The position numbers and the translations under genes are program-made. Of a stretch of 64,000 nt of DNA, positions 37,655 through 47,798 are shown piece by piece. Numbering within the stretch: position 1 is the stretch's first letter; every line of letters begins with the position of its first letter. The notes under the pieces are model-generated. The model was not told where the DNA came from. It did not search any database and saw only the letters and a list, made by a program, of their open reading frames with translations. Origin of the DNA: Microbacterium aurugineum (lineage in GTDB: Bacteria > Actinomycetota > Actinomycetes > Actinomycetales > Microbacteriaceae); assembly GCF_023101205.1 (NCBI RefSeq), contig NZ_CP078078.1, positions 1,984,001-2,048,000 on the forward strand, read 5' to 3'.

Positions 37655-38593
37655 ATGCCCGGCATCCACTCCGACATCACGACCGCGTTCGGCAACACGC
37701 CGCTCGTTCGTCTGAACCGCGTGACCGAAGGCCTGGGAGCCACCGTGCTCGCCAAGCTCGAATACTACAACCCCGCGTCCAGCGTGAAGGACCGCATCGG
37801 CATCGCGATGATCAACGCCGCCGAAGCCTCGGGCGAGCTGAAGCCGGGTGGCACGATCGTCGAGTCGACCAGTGGCAACACGGGCATCGCCCTCGCGATG
37901 GTCGGAGCAGCACGCGGATACCGCGTCATCCTCACGATGCCGGCCTCCATGTCGAAGGAGCGCCGGGTCCTGCTCAAGGCGTTCGGCGCCGAGATCGTGC
38001 TCACGGACCCCACCAAGGGCATGAGCGGTGCGATCGAGGAGACGAAGCGCATCGTGGCCGAGACGCCGGGCGCTATCTGGATCCGTCAGTTCGAGAACCC
38101 GGCCAACCCGCAGATCCACCGCGAGACCACGGCGCAGGAGATCCTCCGCGACACCGACGGCGCGATCGACATCTTCGTCGCCGGGGTCGGAACCGGCGGA
38201 ACCGTCACCGGCACCGGCCAGGCCCTCAAGGCCGCGAAGCCCGGTGTGCAGGTCATCGCCGTCGAACCCAAGGACTCCCCCGTCCTCAGCGAAGGACACC
38301 CCGGCCCGCACAAGATCCAGGGCATCGGTCCGAACTTCGTCCCGGACGTGCTCGACCGCGACGTGATCGACGAGATCATCACCGCCGAATTCGACGAGTC
38401 CCTCCGCGTCGCCCGCGACCTCGCCGCCACGGAGGGTCTGCTCGTGGGCATGTCCTCCGGGGCCGCCGTGTCCGCGGCGCTGAAGGTGGCGGCCCGCGCC
38501 GAGAACGCGGGCAAGACGATCGTCGTGGTGATCCCGGACACCGGTGAGCGCTACCTCTCCACCGCGCTGTTCGAGGACCTGCGCGAAGACTGA
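37655..38593 (+). CDS. cysK: O-acetylserine sulfhydrylase (cysteine synthase A)
   Basis: A PLP enzyme of 312 residues making cysteine from O-acetylserine and sulfide. K45 (SSVKDR) is the Schiff-base lysine, STSGNTGIA near 72 binds the substrate carboxylate, and GTGGTVTG near 176 holds the PLP phosphate. A TAGGCT box at 37614-37619 lies about 35 nt before the ATG with an AGGAAGG site. It forms a two-gene operon with cysE, 8 nt downstream, covering both final steps of cysteine synthesis. Confidence 0.97.
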   Translation: MPGIHSDITTAFGNTPLVRLNRVTEGLGATVLAKLEYYNPASSVKDRIGIAMINAAEASGELKPGGTIVESTSGNTGIALAMVGAARGYRVILTMPASMSKERRVLLKAFGAEIVLTDPTKGMSGAIEETKRIVAETPGAIWIRQFENPANPQIHRETTAQEILRDTDGAIDIFVAGVGTGGTVTGTGQALKAAKPGVQVIAVEPKDSPVLSEGHPGPHKIQGIGPNFVPDVLDRDVIDEIITAEFDESLRVARDLAATEGLLVGMSSGAAVSAALKVAARAENAGKTIVVVIPDTGERYLSTALFEDLRED

Positions 38594-38601
38594 GATCTCC
38601 G

Positions 38602-39171
38602 ATGGGCATCATCGGGCGAATGCGCGAAGACATCGCGGCAGCCCGTCTCCGTGATCCGGCCGCACGCAGCGCCGTCGAGGTGGCGCTCCTGTACCCGGGA
38701 CTCCACGCGATCTGGGCGCACCGCGTCTCGCACGCGCTCTGGCGACGGCGACTCCGACTGCTCGCGCGCGCCGGATCGCAGCTGTCACGCTGGATGACCG
38801 GGATAGAGATCCACCCGGGCGCGAAGATCGGGCGCCGCTTCTTCATCGACCACGGCATGGGCGTGGTCATCGGCGAGACCAGCGAGATCGGTGACGACGT
38901 GATGCTGTATCACGGCGTCACCCTCGGCGGACGCACTCGCACCGCAGGGAAACGCCATCCGACCCTCGAGGACGGCGTGGCCGTGGGCGCCGGCGCGAAG
39001 ATCCTCGGCCCCGTGACGATCGGGGCCGCCTCCGTGATTGGCGCGAACGCCGTGGTCACGCGCGATGCGCCCGCCGACAGCGTGTTGGTCGGCGTTCCCG
39101 CGAAACCACGACAGCGCAGCGCCGGTGAGGACACCCGCGCGCTGCTCACCGCTCCGGACTACGCGATCTGA
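38602..39171 (+). CDS. cysE: Serine O-acetyltransferase
   Basis: Acetylates serine with acetyl-CoA, giving the substrate of CysK. It has 189 residues with an N-terminal helical part ([32 protein letters not shown]) and a left-handed hexapeptide beta helix ([43 protein letters not shown] shown in parts). The catalytic HGM and Asp residues are visible. The C-terminus ends in PDYAI; a final Ile fits insertion into the CysK active site, as in the cysteine synthase complex. Confidence 0.96.
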   Translation: MGIIGRMREDIAAARLRDPAARSAVEVALLYPGLHAIWAHRVSHALWRRRLRLLARAGSQLSRWMTGIEIHPGAKIGRRFFIDHGMGVVIGETSEIGDDVMLYHGVTLGGRTRTAGKRHPTLEDGVAVGAGAKILGPVTIGAASVIGANAVVTRDAPADSVLVGVPAKPRQRSAGEDTRALLTAPDYAI

Positions 39172-39193
39172 GCGTCGGGCGTCGCTGCACGAC

Positions 39194-39601
39194 TCAGCGT
39201 CGTGCGCCCTTGACGGACTCGACCTTCTTGCGCAGGAAGATCAGCGGCAGCAGGACGCTGCCCAGCGCGGTGATCAACCACACGATCACCGATCCGAGAA
39301 GCCAGCCGGTGAGATCGGTGATGCGGAGTCCGCCGATGGGAAGCAGCACCACGATGATCAGCGAGATCAGGGTCGAGAAGATGCCGATGCCGCCCATGAG
39401 CACGGGCGCGTAGCGATTCGCCATCTTGCCGACCCACGGTGCCAGGACGCTCTGCAGGATCGCGAAGATCAGGATGCAGATGACGAAGCCCCACCACTTG
39501 TCCCATTCGATCTGGAACCCTTCGAGAGCGAGGTCGGCGACGATCAGGCCGAGGCCGGCCGATATCACGTACATCAGACCGCGGAACAGGAGTGTGATCA
39601 C
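39194..39601 (-). CDS. Phage-holin-family (4-TMS) membrane protein
   Basis: A protein of 135 residues with four hydrophobic helices at about 3-24, 35-53, 67-92 and 100-125 and a basic C-terminal tail. It matches the layout of the so-called mycobacterial 4-TMS phage holin family, found as a single chromosomal gene in many actinobacteria with no phage around. The start is GTG. The function in the host is unknown; it is not evidence of a prophage, since no phage genes are adjacent. Confidence 0.8.
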   Translation of the reverse strand: MITLLFRGLMYVISAGLGLIVADLALEGFQIEWDKWWGFVICILIFAILQSVLAPWVGKMANRYAPVLMGGIGIFSTLISLIIVVLLPIGGLRITDLTGWLLGSVIVWLITALGSVLLPLIFLRKKVESVKGARR

Positions 39602-39635
39602 GGCCCGAGCCTAGCGCTCAGCGTGGCTTCGCGCC

Positions 39636-40715
39636 TCAGGATTCGGCGCCGAGTGCGGCGAGCCGCGCTTCCTCATCCGCGGTGATCGCGCTCTCGATCA
39701 GCGGGTCCAGCGCGCCGTCCATCACCTGATCGAGGTTGTAGGCCTTGAAGCCGGTGCGGTGGTCCGCGATCCGATTCTCCGGGAAGTTGTACGTGCGGAT
39801 GCGCTCGGAGCGGTCCATCCCGCGGATCTGCGAACGGCGCGCGTCGGACGCCGCCGCGTCGAGCTCCTCCTGCTGCCTCGCGAGCAGTCGGGCGCGAAGC
39901 ACGCGCATTCCGGCCTCGCGGTTCTGCAACTGCGACTTCTCGTTCTGCATCGACACGACGATGCCCGTGGGGACGTGGGTGATGCGCACGGCGGAATCCG
40001 TCGTGTTCACCGACTGCCCGCCGGGGCCGGACGAGCGGAAGACATCGATCTTGAGATCGTTCTGATCGATGTGGATCTCCTCCGGCTCATCCACCTCGGG
40101 AAAGACCAGCACACCCGTCGTGGAGGTATGGATGCGTCCCTGCGACTCGGTGGCCGGCACACGCTGCACGCGATGCACGCCCCCCTCGTACTTGAGATGC
40201 GCCCAGACGCCCTGCGCGGGGTCGGACGAGGAGCCCTTGATCGCGACCTGCACGTCCTTGTAGCCGCCCAGGTCGGACTCGTTGCGCTCCAGGAGCTCCG
40301 TCTTCCAGCCTTTGGAGGCGGCGTACTGGATGTACATGCGCAGCAGGTCGGCTGCGAACAGTGCGGACTCCGCACCGCCTTCACCGGCCTTGATCTCCAT
40401 GATCACGTCACGCGCATCGTCCGGGTCACGCGGGATGAGCAGACGACGCAGACGTTCCTGGGACTCCTGCACCTCCTCCTCCATCGCGGGGATCTCCGCC
40501 GCGATGGACTCGTCTTCCCGGGCGAACTCGCGAGCCGTCTCCAGATCATCGGTCGCCGCGACCCATGCCTCGTAGGCGGCGACGATGCGCGACAACTCGG
40601 CATAGCGACGGTTCACACGCTTCGCGCGGGCGGCGTCGGCGTGCACCGCCGGGTCGGAGAGCTCCTCCTGAACCCGGCGGTGCTCGTCGATCAGAGTCTG
40701 GACGGACTCGAACAC
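39636..40715 (-). CDS. prfA: Peptide chain release factor 1
   Basis: Terminates translation at UAA and UAG. The 359 residues include the PAT-type anticodon mimic region ([18 protein letters not shown], normally recognising stop codons) and the catalytic GGQ in [10 protein letters not shown] near 228-237. The GTG start ([13 protein letters not shown]) fits; it lies 11 nt after the rho stop, so it is expressed from the rho operon. The C-terminal [16 protein letters not shown] is standard. Confidence 0.97.
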   Translation of the reverse strand: MFESVQTLIDEHRRVQEELSDPAVHADAARAKRVNRRYAELSRIVAAYEAWVAATDDLETAREFAREDESIAAEIPAMEEEVQESQERLRRLLIPRDPDDARDVIMEIKAGEGGAESALFAADLLRMYIQYAASKGWKTELLERNESDLGGYKDVQVAIKGSSSDPAQGVWAHLKYEGGVHRVQRVPATESQGRIHTSTTGVLVFPEVDEPEEIHIDQNDLKIDVFRSSGPGGQSVNTTDSAVRITHVPTGIVVSMQNEKSQLQNREAGMRVLRARLLARQQEELDAAASDARRSQIRGMDRSERIRTYNFPENRIADHRTGFKAYNLDQVMDGALDPLIESAITADEEARLAALGAES

Positions 40716-40726
40716 GGCTCGGCCGC

Positions 40727-42652
40727 TCAGCGGATGTTGTTGTCGTGCCCGTGCGCGCCCGAGGGGAGCGTGGGGATCGACTTCTGCATCTGCACGAGGA
40801 ACTCGACGTTCGAGTTGGTCTCCTTGAGCTTGCCGAGGACGACCTCGAGGGCCTGCTGCTGGTCGAGGCCGGCGAGGGCGCGACGCAGCTTCCACGTGAT
40901 CTTGACCTCGTCGGCCGACAGCAGCATCTCCTCGCGACGGGTGCTCGACGCGTTCACGTCGACCGCCGGGAAGATGCGCTTGTCCGCGAGCGCACGCGAC
41001 AGGCGCAGCTCGCTGTTGCCGGTGCCCTTGAACTCCTCGAAGATGACCTCGTCCATCTTCGACCCGGTCTCGACCAGGGCGGTGGCGAGGATCGTGAGGG
41101 ATCCACCGTTCTCGATGTTGCGCGCGGCTCCGAAGAAGCGCTTGGGCGGGTAGAGCGCGGAGGCGTCGACACCACCGGTGAGCACACGACCCGAGGCCGG
41201 AGCCGCCAGGTTGTAGGCACGGCCGAGGCGCGTGATGGAGTCGAGCAGCACGACGACGTCGCGACCGAGCTCGACCAGACGCTTCGCACGCTCGATCGCG
41301 AGCTCCGCCACGGTGGTGTGGTCTTCGGCGGGGCGGTCGAACGTGGAGGCGATGACCTCGCCCTTGACCGAGCGCTCCATGTCGGTGACCTCTTCGGGGC
41401 GCTCGTCGACGAGCACGACCATGAGGTGGACTTCAGGGTTGTTCTGCGCGATCGCGTTCGCGATCTGCTGCAGCACGATCGTCTTGCCAGCCTTGGGCGG
41501 AGCGACGATGAGGCCACGCTGTCCCTTGCCGACCGGGGCGACCAGGTCGATGATGCGCTGGGTCAGCTTCTCGGGAGCCGTCTCCAGACGCAGGCGCTCC
41601 TGCGGGTAGAGCGGAGTGAGCTTGCCGAACTCCACACGCGTGGCCGCGTCGTCGATCGACAGACCGTTGATGGAGTCGACCTTGACCAGCGCGTTGTACT
41701 TCTGACGGCCCTGCTGCTCGCCTTCGCGCGGCTGCTTGATCGAGCCGACGACGGCGTCACCCTTGCGCAGGTTGTACTTCTTGACCTGTCCGAGCGAAAC
41801 GTAGACGTCGCTCGGTCCGGCGAGGTAGCCGGTCGTGCGGACGAACGCGTAGTTGTCGAGGACGTCGAGGATGCCGGCGATCGGGATCAGGACATCGTCC
41901 TCGCCGATCTCCGTGTCGAACTCATCGGTCGGAGCACCGTTGCGGCGCTTGTTGCGCTGGCGGTTGCGGTTGCTGCCGCCGGACTGCTCGTCATCCCCGG
42001 CCGGCTGCGCCTGCTGGTCCTGCCCGGAGCTGTTCTGCCCGCGTCCTCGGTTGCGGCTGCGGTTGCGGTTGCGACCACGCCCGCCCTGCTCCTCACCACT
42101 GTCGGAGTCGGAGCCGGAGTCGCCGTTCTGAGGCGCGTCGGCGGGAGCGGCGTCTGCTGCCGTGTCCTTCACCGGCGCGGCGGCATCGGCGTCGGGCGTC
42201 GACTTCTGCGCACCGCGGCGACCGCGTCCCGTCGACTTCGGTGCGGATTCCGCAGCGGCTTCGGCCGGGGCGGCGTCTGCAGCCGGAGCATCCGAGGAAG
42301 CGGTATCCGCGGCGGGAGCCTCGGCGTCCGCCTTCTTCGCGCGGCTCCGACGCGGTGTCTTCGCCTTCGGCGCCGCCTCGGGCGACTCGGCGGACGCCTC
42401 CGCAGATGCGGGCTCGCTCGTCGTGGCGGCAGCCGCCTTCGTCGTCTTCGCCTTCGTCGTCTTCGGCTTCGCGGGCTTCTCGGCGCTCTCGACCTTTTCC
42501 GCGTTCTCGGCCTTCTCGGCCTTCTCCGCGGTCGTGGCGGTGCTCGCACGACGCGGTGCGCGCTTGCGCGCCGGCGCCGTCTCGGTGGTCGCTGCAGCAG
42601 CTTCCGCGGCCGGTGCCGACGAATCGTTCTGGGTCTCGGAGAGGTTCTCCAC
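40727..42652 (-). CDS. rho: Transcription termination factor Rho with long disordered N-terminal insert
   Basis: A hexameric RNA helicase of 641 residues. The C-terminal 390 residues form the RNA-binding and ATPase core ([16 protein letters not shown]-loop [26 protein letters not shown]). The first roughly 245 residues are low-complexity: Ala/Glu/Lys/Thr repeats, then an Arg/Asn/Gly-rich stretch with [14 protein letters not shown]. Such inserts are known in actinobacterial Rho and bind RNA. I chose the GTG (VENLSETQ) with AAGGGAG 5 nt before it; the ATG at 42673 is an alternative without such a site. Confidence 0.96.
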   Translation of the reverse strand: MENLSETQNDSSAPAAEAAAATTETAPARKRAPRRASTATTAEKAEKAENAEKVESAEKPAKPKTTKAKTTKAAAATTSEPASAEASAESPEAAPKAKTPRRSRAKKADAEAPAADTASSDAPAADAAPAEAAAESAPKSTGRGRRGAQKSTPDADAAAPVKDTAADAAPADAPQNGDSGSDSDSGEEQGGRGRNRNRSRNRGRGQNSSGQDQQAQPAGDDEQSGGSNRNRQRNKRRNGAPTDEFDTEIGEDDVLIPIAGILDVLDNYAFVRTTGYLAGPSDVYVSLGQVKKYNLRKGDAVVGSIKQPREGEQQGRQKYNALVKVDSINGLSIDDAATRVEFGKLTPLYPQERLRLETAPEKLTQRIIDLVAPVGKGQRGLIVAPPKAGKTIVLQQIANAIAQNNPEVHLMVVLVDERPEEVTDMERSVKGEVIASTFDRPAEDHTTVAELAIERAKRLVELGRDVVVLLDSITRLGRAYNLAAPASGRVLTGGVDASALYPPKRFFGAARNIENGGSLTILATALVETGSKMDEVIFEEFKGTGNSELRLSRALADKRIFPAVDVNASSTRREEMLLSADEVKITWKLRRALAGLDQQQALEVVLGKLKETNSNVEFLVQMQKSIPTLPSGAHGHDNNIR

Positions 42653-42816
42653 GAGTACTCCCTTATATGTCATGGGGAATGAGCGTTGAACGCGCACAAC
42701 GGGTGCTGCGCACGATCGCACGGGCCGGCGCTCAGCGCCAGCCAGCCTCGGCACTTGTGCCTCAAGGGTTTGCGTGCGGGTCTTGCAAGAGTTGCAATGG
42801 GGCCAGATTCACGTCG
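42653..42816 (-). other. 164-nt rho leader/intergenic region
   Basis: The largest gap in the core array, between thrB and rho. It contains a GGCGCT-C-AGCGCC palindrome at about 42729-42741 and two nearby TTGCAA motifs on the minus strand, but no convincing promoter or coding sequence. Rho leaders are often self-regulated by Rho-dependent termination; this is only a possibility here. Confidence 0.35.
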
Positions 42817-43785
42817 TTACGTGGAGCCCTCCGCTCGAGTCCCCACTGTACCACCACGAACGTCGACTGCGAGCAGGAGCGCCTCCCACGGGGTGTCGGT
42901 GACCTGGTCGGCCAGCTCCACCGCGTCTTGACGACTCCCCGGTCCGTCCGCGAGGACGAGAACGCTCGGCCCGGCACCGGAGACGACCGCCGCGAAGCCC
43001 GCCTTGCGCAGCGCCTGCACGAGTCGCTGGGTCTCCGGCATGGCCCCGGCCCGGTAGTCCTGATGAAGCCGATCGGCAGTCGCATCGAGGAGCAGTTCCG
43101 GGCTCTGCATGAGGGCGGCGATCAACAGCGCCGAGCGGGAGACGTTGAACACCGCATCCGCTGTGGACACATGGGGCGGCTGCAGCGATCGCGCCTGCGA
43201 GGTGGACATCGTGTAGGCCGGGACGAGGACGAGCGGCGAGACACCGCGGTGCACGAGCAGCTTCTTGTGCTGCGGGCCGTGCTCTCCCATCCAGGCGATC
43301 GTCAATCCGCCGAAGAGCGCAGGGGCGACGTTGTCGGGGTGGCCCTCGATCTCGGTGGCCAGGCGCAACAGATCGGTGTCGCCGATCTCGACGTCGCCCG
43401 CGAGGAGCCCCTTCGCCGCGAGCACCCCCGCGGCGACGGCAGCCCCGGAGGATCCGAGACCGCGGCCGTGCGGCACGCCGTTCTCGGCGACGATGCGCAG
43501 TCCGGGCACCGGTCGGCCCGCGTCCGCGAAGACATAGGCGATCGTCCGGACGATGAGGTTCGAGGCGTCGCGCGGAATCTCGGCCGCACCCGAACCGGTG
43601 ACCTCGATGTCGAGTTCACCGGCCGGCAGCGCGGTGACCTGGAGCGTGTCGTAGATGCTGAGGGCCAGGCCGAGCGTGTCGAATCCCGGACCGAGGTTCG
43701 CACTGGTCGCGGGGACCCGCACCTCGACGGTGCGCCCCTCGACGGATACCCCGTCGACCGGGGGCAGTGCTGTCGCCACCGTCAC
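42817..43785 (-). CDS. thrB: Homoserine kinase
   Basis: A GHMP-family kinase of 322 residues phosphorylating homoserine for threonine synthesis. Motifs are VPATSANLGPGFDTLGLAL near 30, the ATP loop PHGRGLGSSGAAVAAG near 115-130, and the C-terminal GFAAVVSGAGPSVLVL. The GTG at 43785 overlaps the hom stop (GTGA), and a second GTG six bases on is an alternative; GGAAGG precedes both. It is coupled to hom. No thrC is between them, unlike the hom-thrC-thrB order of mycobacteria. Confidence 0.95.
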   Translation of the reverse strand: MTVATALPPVDGVSVEGRTVEVRVPATSANLGPGFDTLGLALSIYDTLQVTALPAGELDIEVTGSGAAEIPRDASNLIVRTIAYVFADAGRPVPGLRIVAENGVPHGRGLGSSGAAVAAGVLAAKGLLAGDVEIGDTDLLRLATEIEGHPDNVAPALFGGLTIAWMGEHGPQHKKLLVHRGVSPLVLVPAYTMSTSQARSLQPPHVSTADAVFNVSRSALLIAALMQSPELLLDATADRLHQDYRAGAMPETQRLVQALRKAGFAAVVSGAGPSVLVLADGPGSRQDAVELADQVTDTPWEALLLAVDVRGGTVGTRAEGST

Positions 43786-45086
43786 TCGCCTTCCACGCGG
43801 AGCACCGACACGACCCGTGCCACGACGGCACTGTCGGCAAGGGCGTCGACGGTGGCGCTGAGTGCCTGCTCGGTCGCACGGTGGGTTCCGATGATCAACC
43901 GTGCGGTCGGCTCGTCCTCGCCTTCGACGGTCTGCACGACGGTCGCGACGGAGACTCCTCCGTCGCTGAGGATGCCCGCGACCGTGGCGAGCACTCCGGG
44001 CGCATCCGAGACCTCGAGCGTGATCTGGTAGCGCGTGGTGACGTGTCCGATCGGGACGACCGGAAGATTGGCGCGGGTCGATTCGCCCACGCCGACGCCG
44101 CCGGCGATGTGGCGACGGGCCGCCGAGACCACGTCTCCGAGCACGGCGGACGCGGTCTGGACGCCACCGGCACCCGCACCGTAGAACATCAGGGATCCGG
44201 CGGCCTCCGCCTCGACGAACACGGCGTTGTTGGCACCGTGCACCGAAGCGAGGGGGTGGGAGTTCGGGACAAGCGCCGGGTACACGCGCACCGAGATCGA
44301 CTCGGCACCGTTCGCCTCGATCCGCTCGCACACGGCGAGCAGCTTGATCACGAAGCCCGCTGCGCGCGCCTCCTCGATCATCGACGGGGTGATCGACGTG
44401 ATCCCCTCGCGGTACACGGCATCGAGCGGCACCGCGGTGTGGAAGGCGAGGCTCGCGAGGATCGCGGCCTTCTGCGCGGCGTCATAGCCCTCGACATCGG
44501 CGGTCGGGTCGGCCTCGGCGTACCCGAGGCGCTGCGCGTCGGCGAGCACATCGGCGAAGTCCGCGCCCTCGCTGTCCATCCGATCGAGGATGTAGTTCGT
44601 GGTGCCGTTCACGATGCCCATGATGCGCACCACCCGGTCGCCCGCCAGCGAGTCGCGCAGGGGGCGGATGATCGGGATCGCACCCGCCGCCGCGGCTTCG
44701 TAGTACACGGAGGCACCGACGCGGTCGGCCGCTTCGAACAGCTCGGGGCCGTGGGTCGCCAGCAGCGCCTTGTTGGCCGTGACCACGTCCGCACCGGCGC
44801 CGATCGCCTGCAGGATGGTGCTGCGGGCCGGCTCGATGCCGCCGATGAGTTCGATCACGATGTCCGCGCCGAGGACCAGCGATTCCGCATCGGTGGTGAA
44901 GAGCTCCGCGGGGAGATCGACGTCGCGGGGCGCGTTCACATCGCGCACTGCGATGCCGGCGAGTTCCAGTTCGGCACCCGCCCGGTCGGCCAGCTCGTCA
45001 CCGTGTCGCAGCAGGAGCGCCGCGACCTGGGAGCCGACCGCTCCCGCACCCAGCAGTGCCACACGAAGTCGTCGGTAGTCAGTCAT
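43782..45086 (-). CDS. hom: Homoserine dehydrogenase
   Basis: An NAD(P)H-dependent enzyme of 434 residues reducing aspartate semialdehyde to homoserine, the branch point to Thr and Met and, in relatives, a possible source of wall homoserine. The Rossmann motif LGAGAVGSQVAAL lies at 11-23, GIVNGTTNYIL near 185 and the catalytic DVEGYDAAQKAAILASL near 215-232. A C-terminal ACT domain (about 350-434, YQITLEVSDAPGVLATVAGILSDGGVS) allows feedback by threonine. It is 21 nt from lysA. Confidence 0.97.
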   Translation of the reverse strand: MTDYRRLRVALLGAGAVGSQVAALLLRHGDELADRAGAELELAGIAVRDVNAPRDVDLPAELFTTDAESLVLGADIVIELIGGIEPARSTILQAIGAGADVVTANKALLATHGPELFEAADRVGASVYYEAAAAGAIPIIRPLRDSLAGDRVVRIMGIVNGTTNYILDRMDSEGADFADVLADAQRLGYAEADPTADVEGYDAAQKAAILASLAFHTAVPLDAVYREGITSITPSMIEEARAAGFVIKLLAVCERIEANGAESISVRVYPALVPNSHPLASVHGANNAVFVEAEAAGSLMFYGAGAGGVQTASAVLGDVVSAARRHIAGGVGVGESTRANLPVVPIGHVTTRYQITLEVSDAPGVLATVAGILSDGGVSVATVVQTVEGEDEPTARLIIGTHRATEQALSATVDALADSAVVARVVSVLRVEGE

Positions 45087-45107
45087 GGTTACTCCTTCGG
45101 AGGTGGG

Positions 45108-46526
45108 TCATTTGTCTCGATCGACGGCCGGCGCCCCGTCGATGCCCGTGTCACGGGCCAGCACATCGTCGAGGGTCTCGCCACGGACGATGACCGTCGA
45201 CCGGCCTTCGCGCACGGCGACGACCGGTGGACGCGGAACGTGGTTGTAGTTGCTGGCCAACGAGACGCAGTACGCGCCGGTCGCCGGTACCGCCAAGAGG
45301 TCTCCGGGCACGAGATCGTCGGGCAGATACTCGTGATCGACCACGATGTCGCCCGATTCGCAGTGTTTGCCGACGACGCGGCTGAGGCGGGGCTCGCCCG
45401 CACCGACACGCGAAGCAAGCCGTGCGGAGAACTGCGCGCCGTACAGAGCGGGGCGCGCGTTGTCGCTCATTCCGCCATCGACGCTGACGTAGCGGCGCAC
45501 GGCACCCGACTCCACCGTCACGTCCTTGGTGGTGCCGACCTCGTAGATGGTGACGCCGGCGGTACCGACGATCGCGCGGCCGGGTTCGAACGACAGGGCA
45601 GGCATCGGGATTCCGCGCGCGGCACACCCCTCCGCCACCGCGGCAACGATCTCGCCGGCGAGGTCCTCGATCGGTGTCGGGTCGTCCACGCGCGTGTAGG
45701 CGATGCCGAAGCCGCCGCCGAGGTTGAGCTGCGGCACCGGGCCGTCCTGGAGCAGGGTGGCATGCAGGTCGAGCACGCGCGACGCCGACTCGCGGAATCC
45801 CGCGACGCCGAAGATCTGTGAGCCGATGTGACAGTGCAGGCCCGCGAACACCAGCCCGGGAATCTCACGGATCCGGGCGACGGCGTGCTCGGCGTCCGGC
45901 AGCGGGAAGCCGAACTTCTGATCCTCGTGGGCCGTGGCGAGGAAGTCGTGGGTCTCGGCGTGCACACCGCTGATCACACGCACCAGGACCCGTTGCGTGG
46001 CGCCGGTGCGGGCGGTGATGGCCGCGAGCCGCTCGATCTCGATCGCGCTGTCCACGATGACCGTGCCGACTCCGACCTCGACGGCACGCTCCAGCTCGGC
46101 GACCGACTTGTTGTTGCCGTGGAAACCGAGGGACGCCGGGGCGACACCGGCAGCGAGCGCGACCGCGAGCTCCCCTCCGGTGCAGACGTCGATGCGGAGC
46201 CCCTCGTCGACAACCCAGCGCGCCACGGTCGTGCACAGGAACGCCTTGCCTGCGTAGTAGACCTGCGCCGTCGTCCCGTGCGCGGCCGCTGCACGATCGA
46301 ACGCGACACGGAATCGTCGAGCACGACCCCGCACCTCATCCTCGTCCAGGACCAGCAGCGGCGAGCCGTAGGTACGGGTGAGCGAGGGGGCGCTGACGCC
46401 GGCGATGAGCAGCGCGCCGTCGTCGTCGCGCACGGCGGACTCGGGCCAGACGCCGTCGGCGAGATCGTTCGCGTCGTCGGGGACGACGAGCCATTCCGGA
46501 GCGAGCGAATCGGCAGGGGGAAGCAC
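45108..46526 (-). CDS. lysA: Diaminopimelate decarboxylase
   Basis: A PLP-dependent fold III enzyme of 472 residues converting meso-DAP to lysine. The PLP lysine lies in YYAGKAFLC near 95; HCHIGSQ, NLGGGFGIAY, EPGRAIVG and the CESGD motif near 398 that contributes the catalytic Cys are all present. An N-terminal extension of about 45 residues precedes the barrel. The start is GTG. A TAGAAT box (minus strand, 46589-46584) lies in the divergent region upstream. It leads the lysA-hom-thrB-rho series. Confidence 0.96.
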   Translation of the reverse strand: MLPPADSLAPEWLVVPDDANDLADGVWPESAVRDDDGALLIAGVSAPSLTRTYGSPLLVLDEDEVRGRARRFRVAFDRAAAAHGTTAQVYYAGKAFLCTTVARWVVDEGLRIDVCTGGELAVALAAGVAPASLGFHGNNKSVAELERAVEVGVGTVIVDSAIEIERLAAITARTGATQRVLVRVISGVHAETHDFLATAHEDQKFGFPLPDAEHAVARIREIPGLVFAGLHCHIGSQIFGVAGFRESASRVLDLHATLLQDGPVPQLNLGGGFGIAYTRVDDPTPIEDLAGEIVAAVAEGCAARGIPMPALSFEPGRAIVGTAGVTIYEVGTTKDVTVESGAVRRYVSVDGGMSDNARPALYGAQFSARLASRVGAGEPRLSRVVGKHCESGDIVVDHEYLPDDLVPGDLLAVPATGAYCVSLASNYNHVPRPPVVAVREGRSTVIVRGETLDDVLARDTGIDGAPAVDRDK

Positions 46527-46675
46527 TGATCACCAATCGTGGGAAGGATCTCGGGCGAGCGGGCGCACATCGAGGTTGTCCCGATTCTAGGGCACCGGCC
46601 CCGCCACCCTGGTCAGAGTGACGCTCGACGTCAAGCCCCCTGTGATGAGCAGTTCACGGCTCCTAGGGTGGGGAC
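46527..46675. promoter_or_regulatory. Divergent promoter region lysA / BrkB-family gene
   Basis: TAGAAT on the minus strand (46589-46584) is a good -10 for lysA. TAGGGT on the plus strand (about 46664-46669) lies 6 nt before the GTG of the membrane protein gene and suggests a leaderless transcript. I saw no lysine riboswitch fold or other RNA element here. Confidence 0.4.
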
Positions 46676-47722
46676 GTGGCGAACACCGAAACACCGACAG
46701 ACTCCCCCGCGCGCCCCGGACTGGTCGCGCGCATCACGGGCCCGCTCATCGCGTGGGCTCTGGCACGGCGCCCGGTGCGCGCGGCATTGCTGTACAGCGA
46801 GCGACGCGGGCCGATGCTCGCCGACAGCGTCACCTACCGCGCGTTGTTCAGCGTCTTCGCCGGCGTACTGCTCGGCTTCTCGATCGCCGCGCTCTGGCTT
46901 GCGGGGAATCCGGCAGCGTTGCAGGCGATCATCGATGCCGTCGAGGCGGCCGTGCCGGGACTGATCGGAGAGGAAGGGGTGATCGATCCGGACGCCCTCC
47001 GGGCGCCCGCGTCCTTCTCCATCGCCGGCATCATCTCCCTGATCGCCCTGGTGGGCGCCGCGCTGAGCGCCATCGGCTCGTTGCGCACGGCGGTGCGGGT
47101 CCTCGCCGGCACCCTGCAGGACGACATCCTGTGGATCTGGGTCATCCTGCGCAATCTCGCTCTCGCGCTCGGCATCGGTCTGGCGTTCGTCGTCTCGGCA
47201 GGACTCACGTTCGTCGGTCAGCTCGGCGTGACGTGGATCGCCGACATCCTGGGCCTCCCGTCCGATTCCCCTGCGGTGACGTGGGGCGTGCGTCTGCTCT
47301 CACTCCTGGTCGTGTTCGCTCTCGACACCGCACTCATCATCGGCGTCTTCCGCGTGCTCTCGGGAGTGCGCCCGGCCGCGCGCTCCCTGTGGCCCGGCGC
47401 GCTGCTCGGCGCCTTCGGCCTCCTGGTCCTGCAGGAGCTGTCCGGCCTGTTCGTGGGCGGCGCGACGAGCAACCCGCTCCTCGCCTCCTTCGCCACGCTG
47501 CTCGCGCTGCTCATCTGGTTGAACTTCTCCGCGCAGGTGATGCTGTTCGCCTGCGCGTACATCGTCACGGCCGAGGAAGAGGCCTCGGACCGCGTGCACG
47601 CACGTTATGCCGCGACCACCTTCCCTCAGCGGCGTCTGCAGCGGGCCGAGGTCGACGTGCGGATTGCGACGGCGGAGCTGCGGGCCGCGCAGGAGGCCGT
47701 AGCAGCGGACACGTCGTCCTAG
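46676..47722 (+). CDS. YihY/BrkB family membrane protein
   Basis: An inner-membrane protein of 348 residues with about six helices (about 48-70, 105-135, 148-172, 190-212, 222-245, 255-282). Family signatures are DSVTYRALFSVFAGVLL near 42 and LLASFATLLALLIWLNFSAQVMLFACAYI near 260-288. YihY proteins were once called RNase BN in error; the true function is unknown, possibly a transporter. The C-terminal region is a charged helix. The gene is single and interrupts the argS-lysA pair. Confidence 0.9.
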   Translation: MANTETPTDSPARPGLVARITGPLIAWALARRPVRAALLYSERRGPMLADSVTYRALFSVFAGVLLGFSIAALWLAGNPAALQAIIDAVEAAVPGLIGEEGVIDPDALRAPASFSIAGIISLIALVGAALSAIGSLRTAVRVLAGTLQDDILWIWVILRNLALALGIGLAFVVSAGLTFVGQLGVTWIADILGLPSDSPAVTWGVRLLSLLVVFALDTALIIGVFRVLSGVRPAARSLWPGALLGAFGLLVLQELSGLFVGGATSNPLLASFATLLALLIWLNFSAQVMLFACAYIVTAEEEASDRVHARYAATTFPQRRLQRAEVDVRIATAELRAAQEAVAADTSS

Positions 47723-47755
47723 CGTCACCGCGCCCCGCTACATCACCACGGCTCC

Positions 47756-47787
47756 GTTGTGACCATTCCGCCTATACTGGTCACAAC
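47756..47787. promoter_or_regulatory. TetR-type operator over the promoter of the hydrolase operon
   Basis: GTTGTGACCA at 47756-47765 and TGGTCACAAC at 47778-47787 form a perfect 10-bp inverted repeat with a 12-nt spacer. The -10 box TATACT (47773-47778) lies within it, and an AGAGGAAG ribosome site follows before the ATG at 47799. The operon it precedes encodes a TetR regulator, the likely binding protein. Confidence 0.75.
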
Positions 47788-47798
47788 GAGAGGAAGCC

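Noticed and set aside
39194..39601. Prophage marker (holin)
   Set aside because: No endolysin, integrase or structural genes nearby; this family is a common chromosomal single gene in actinobacteria.
46527..46675. Lysine riboswitch upstream of lysA
   Set aside because: The region is too short and shows none of the conserved helices; only simple promoter boxes are visible.
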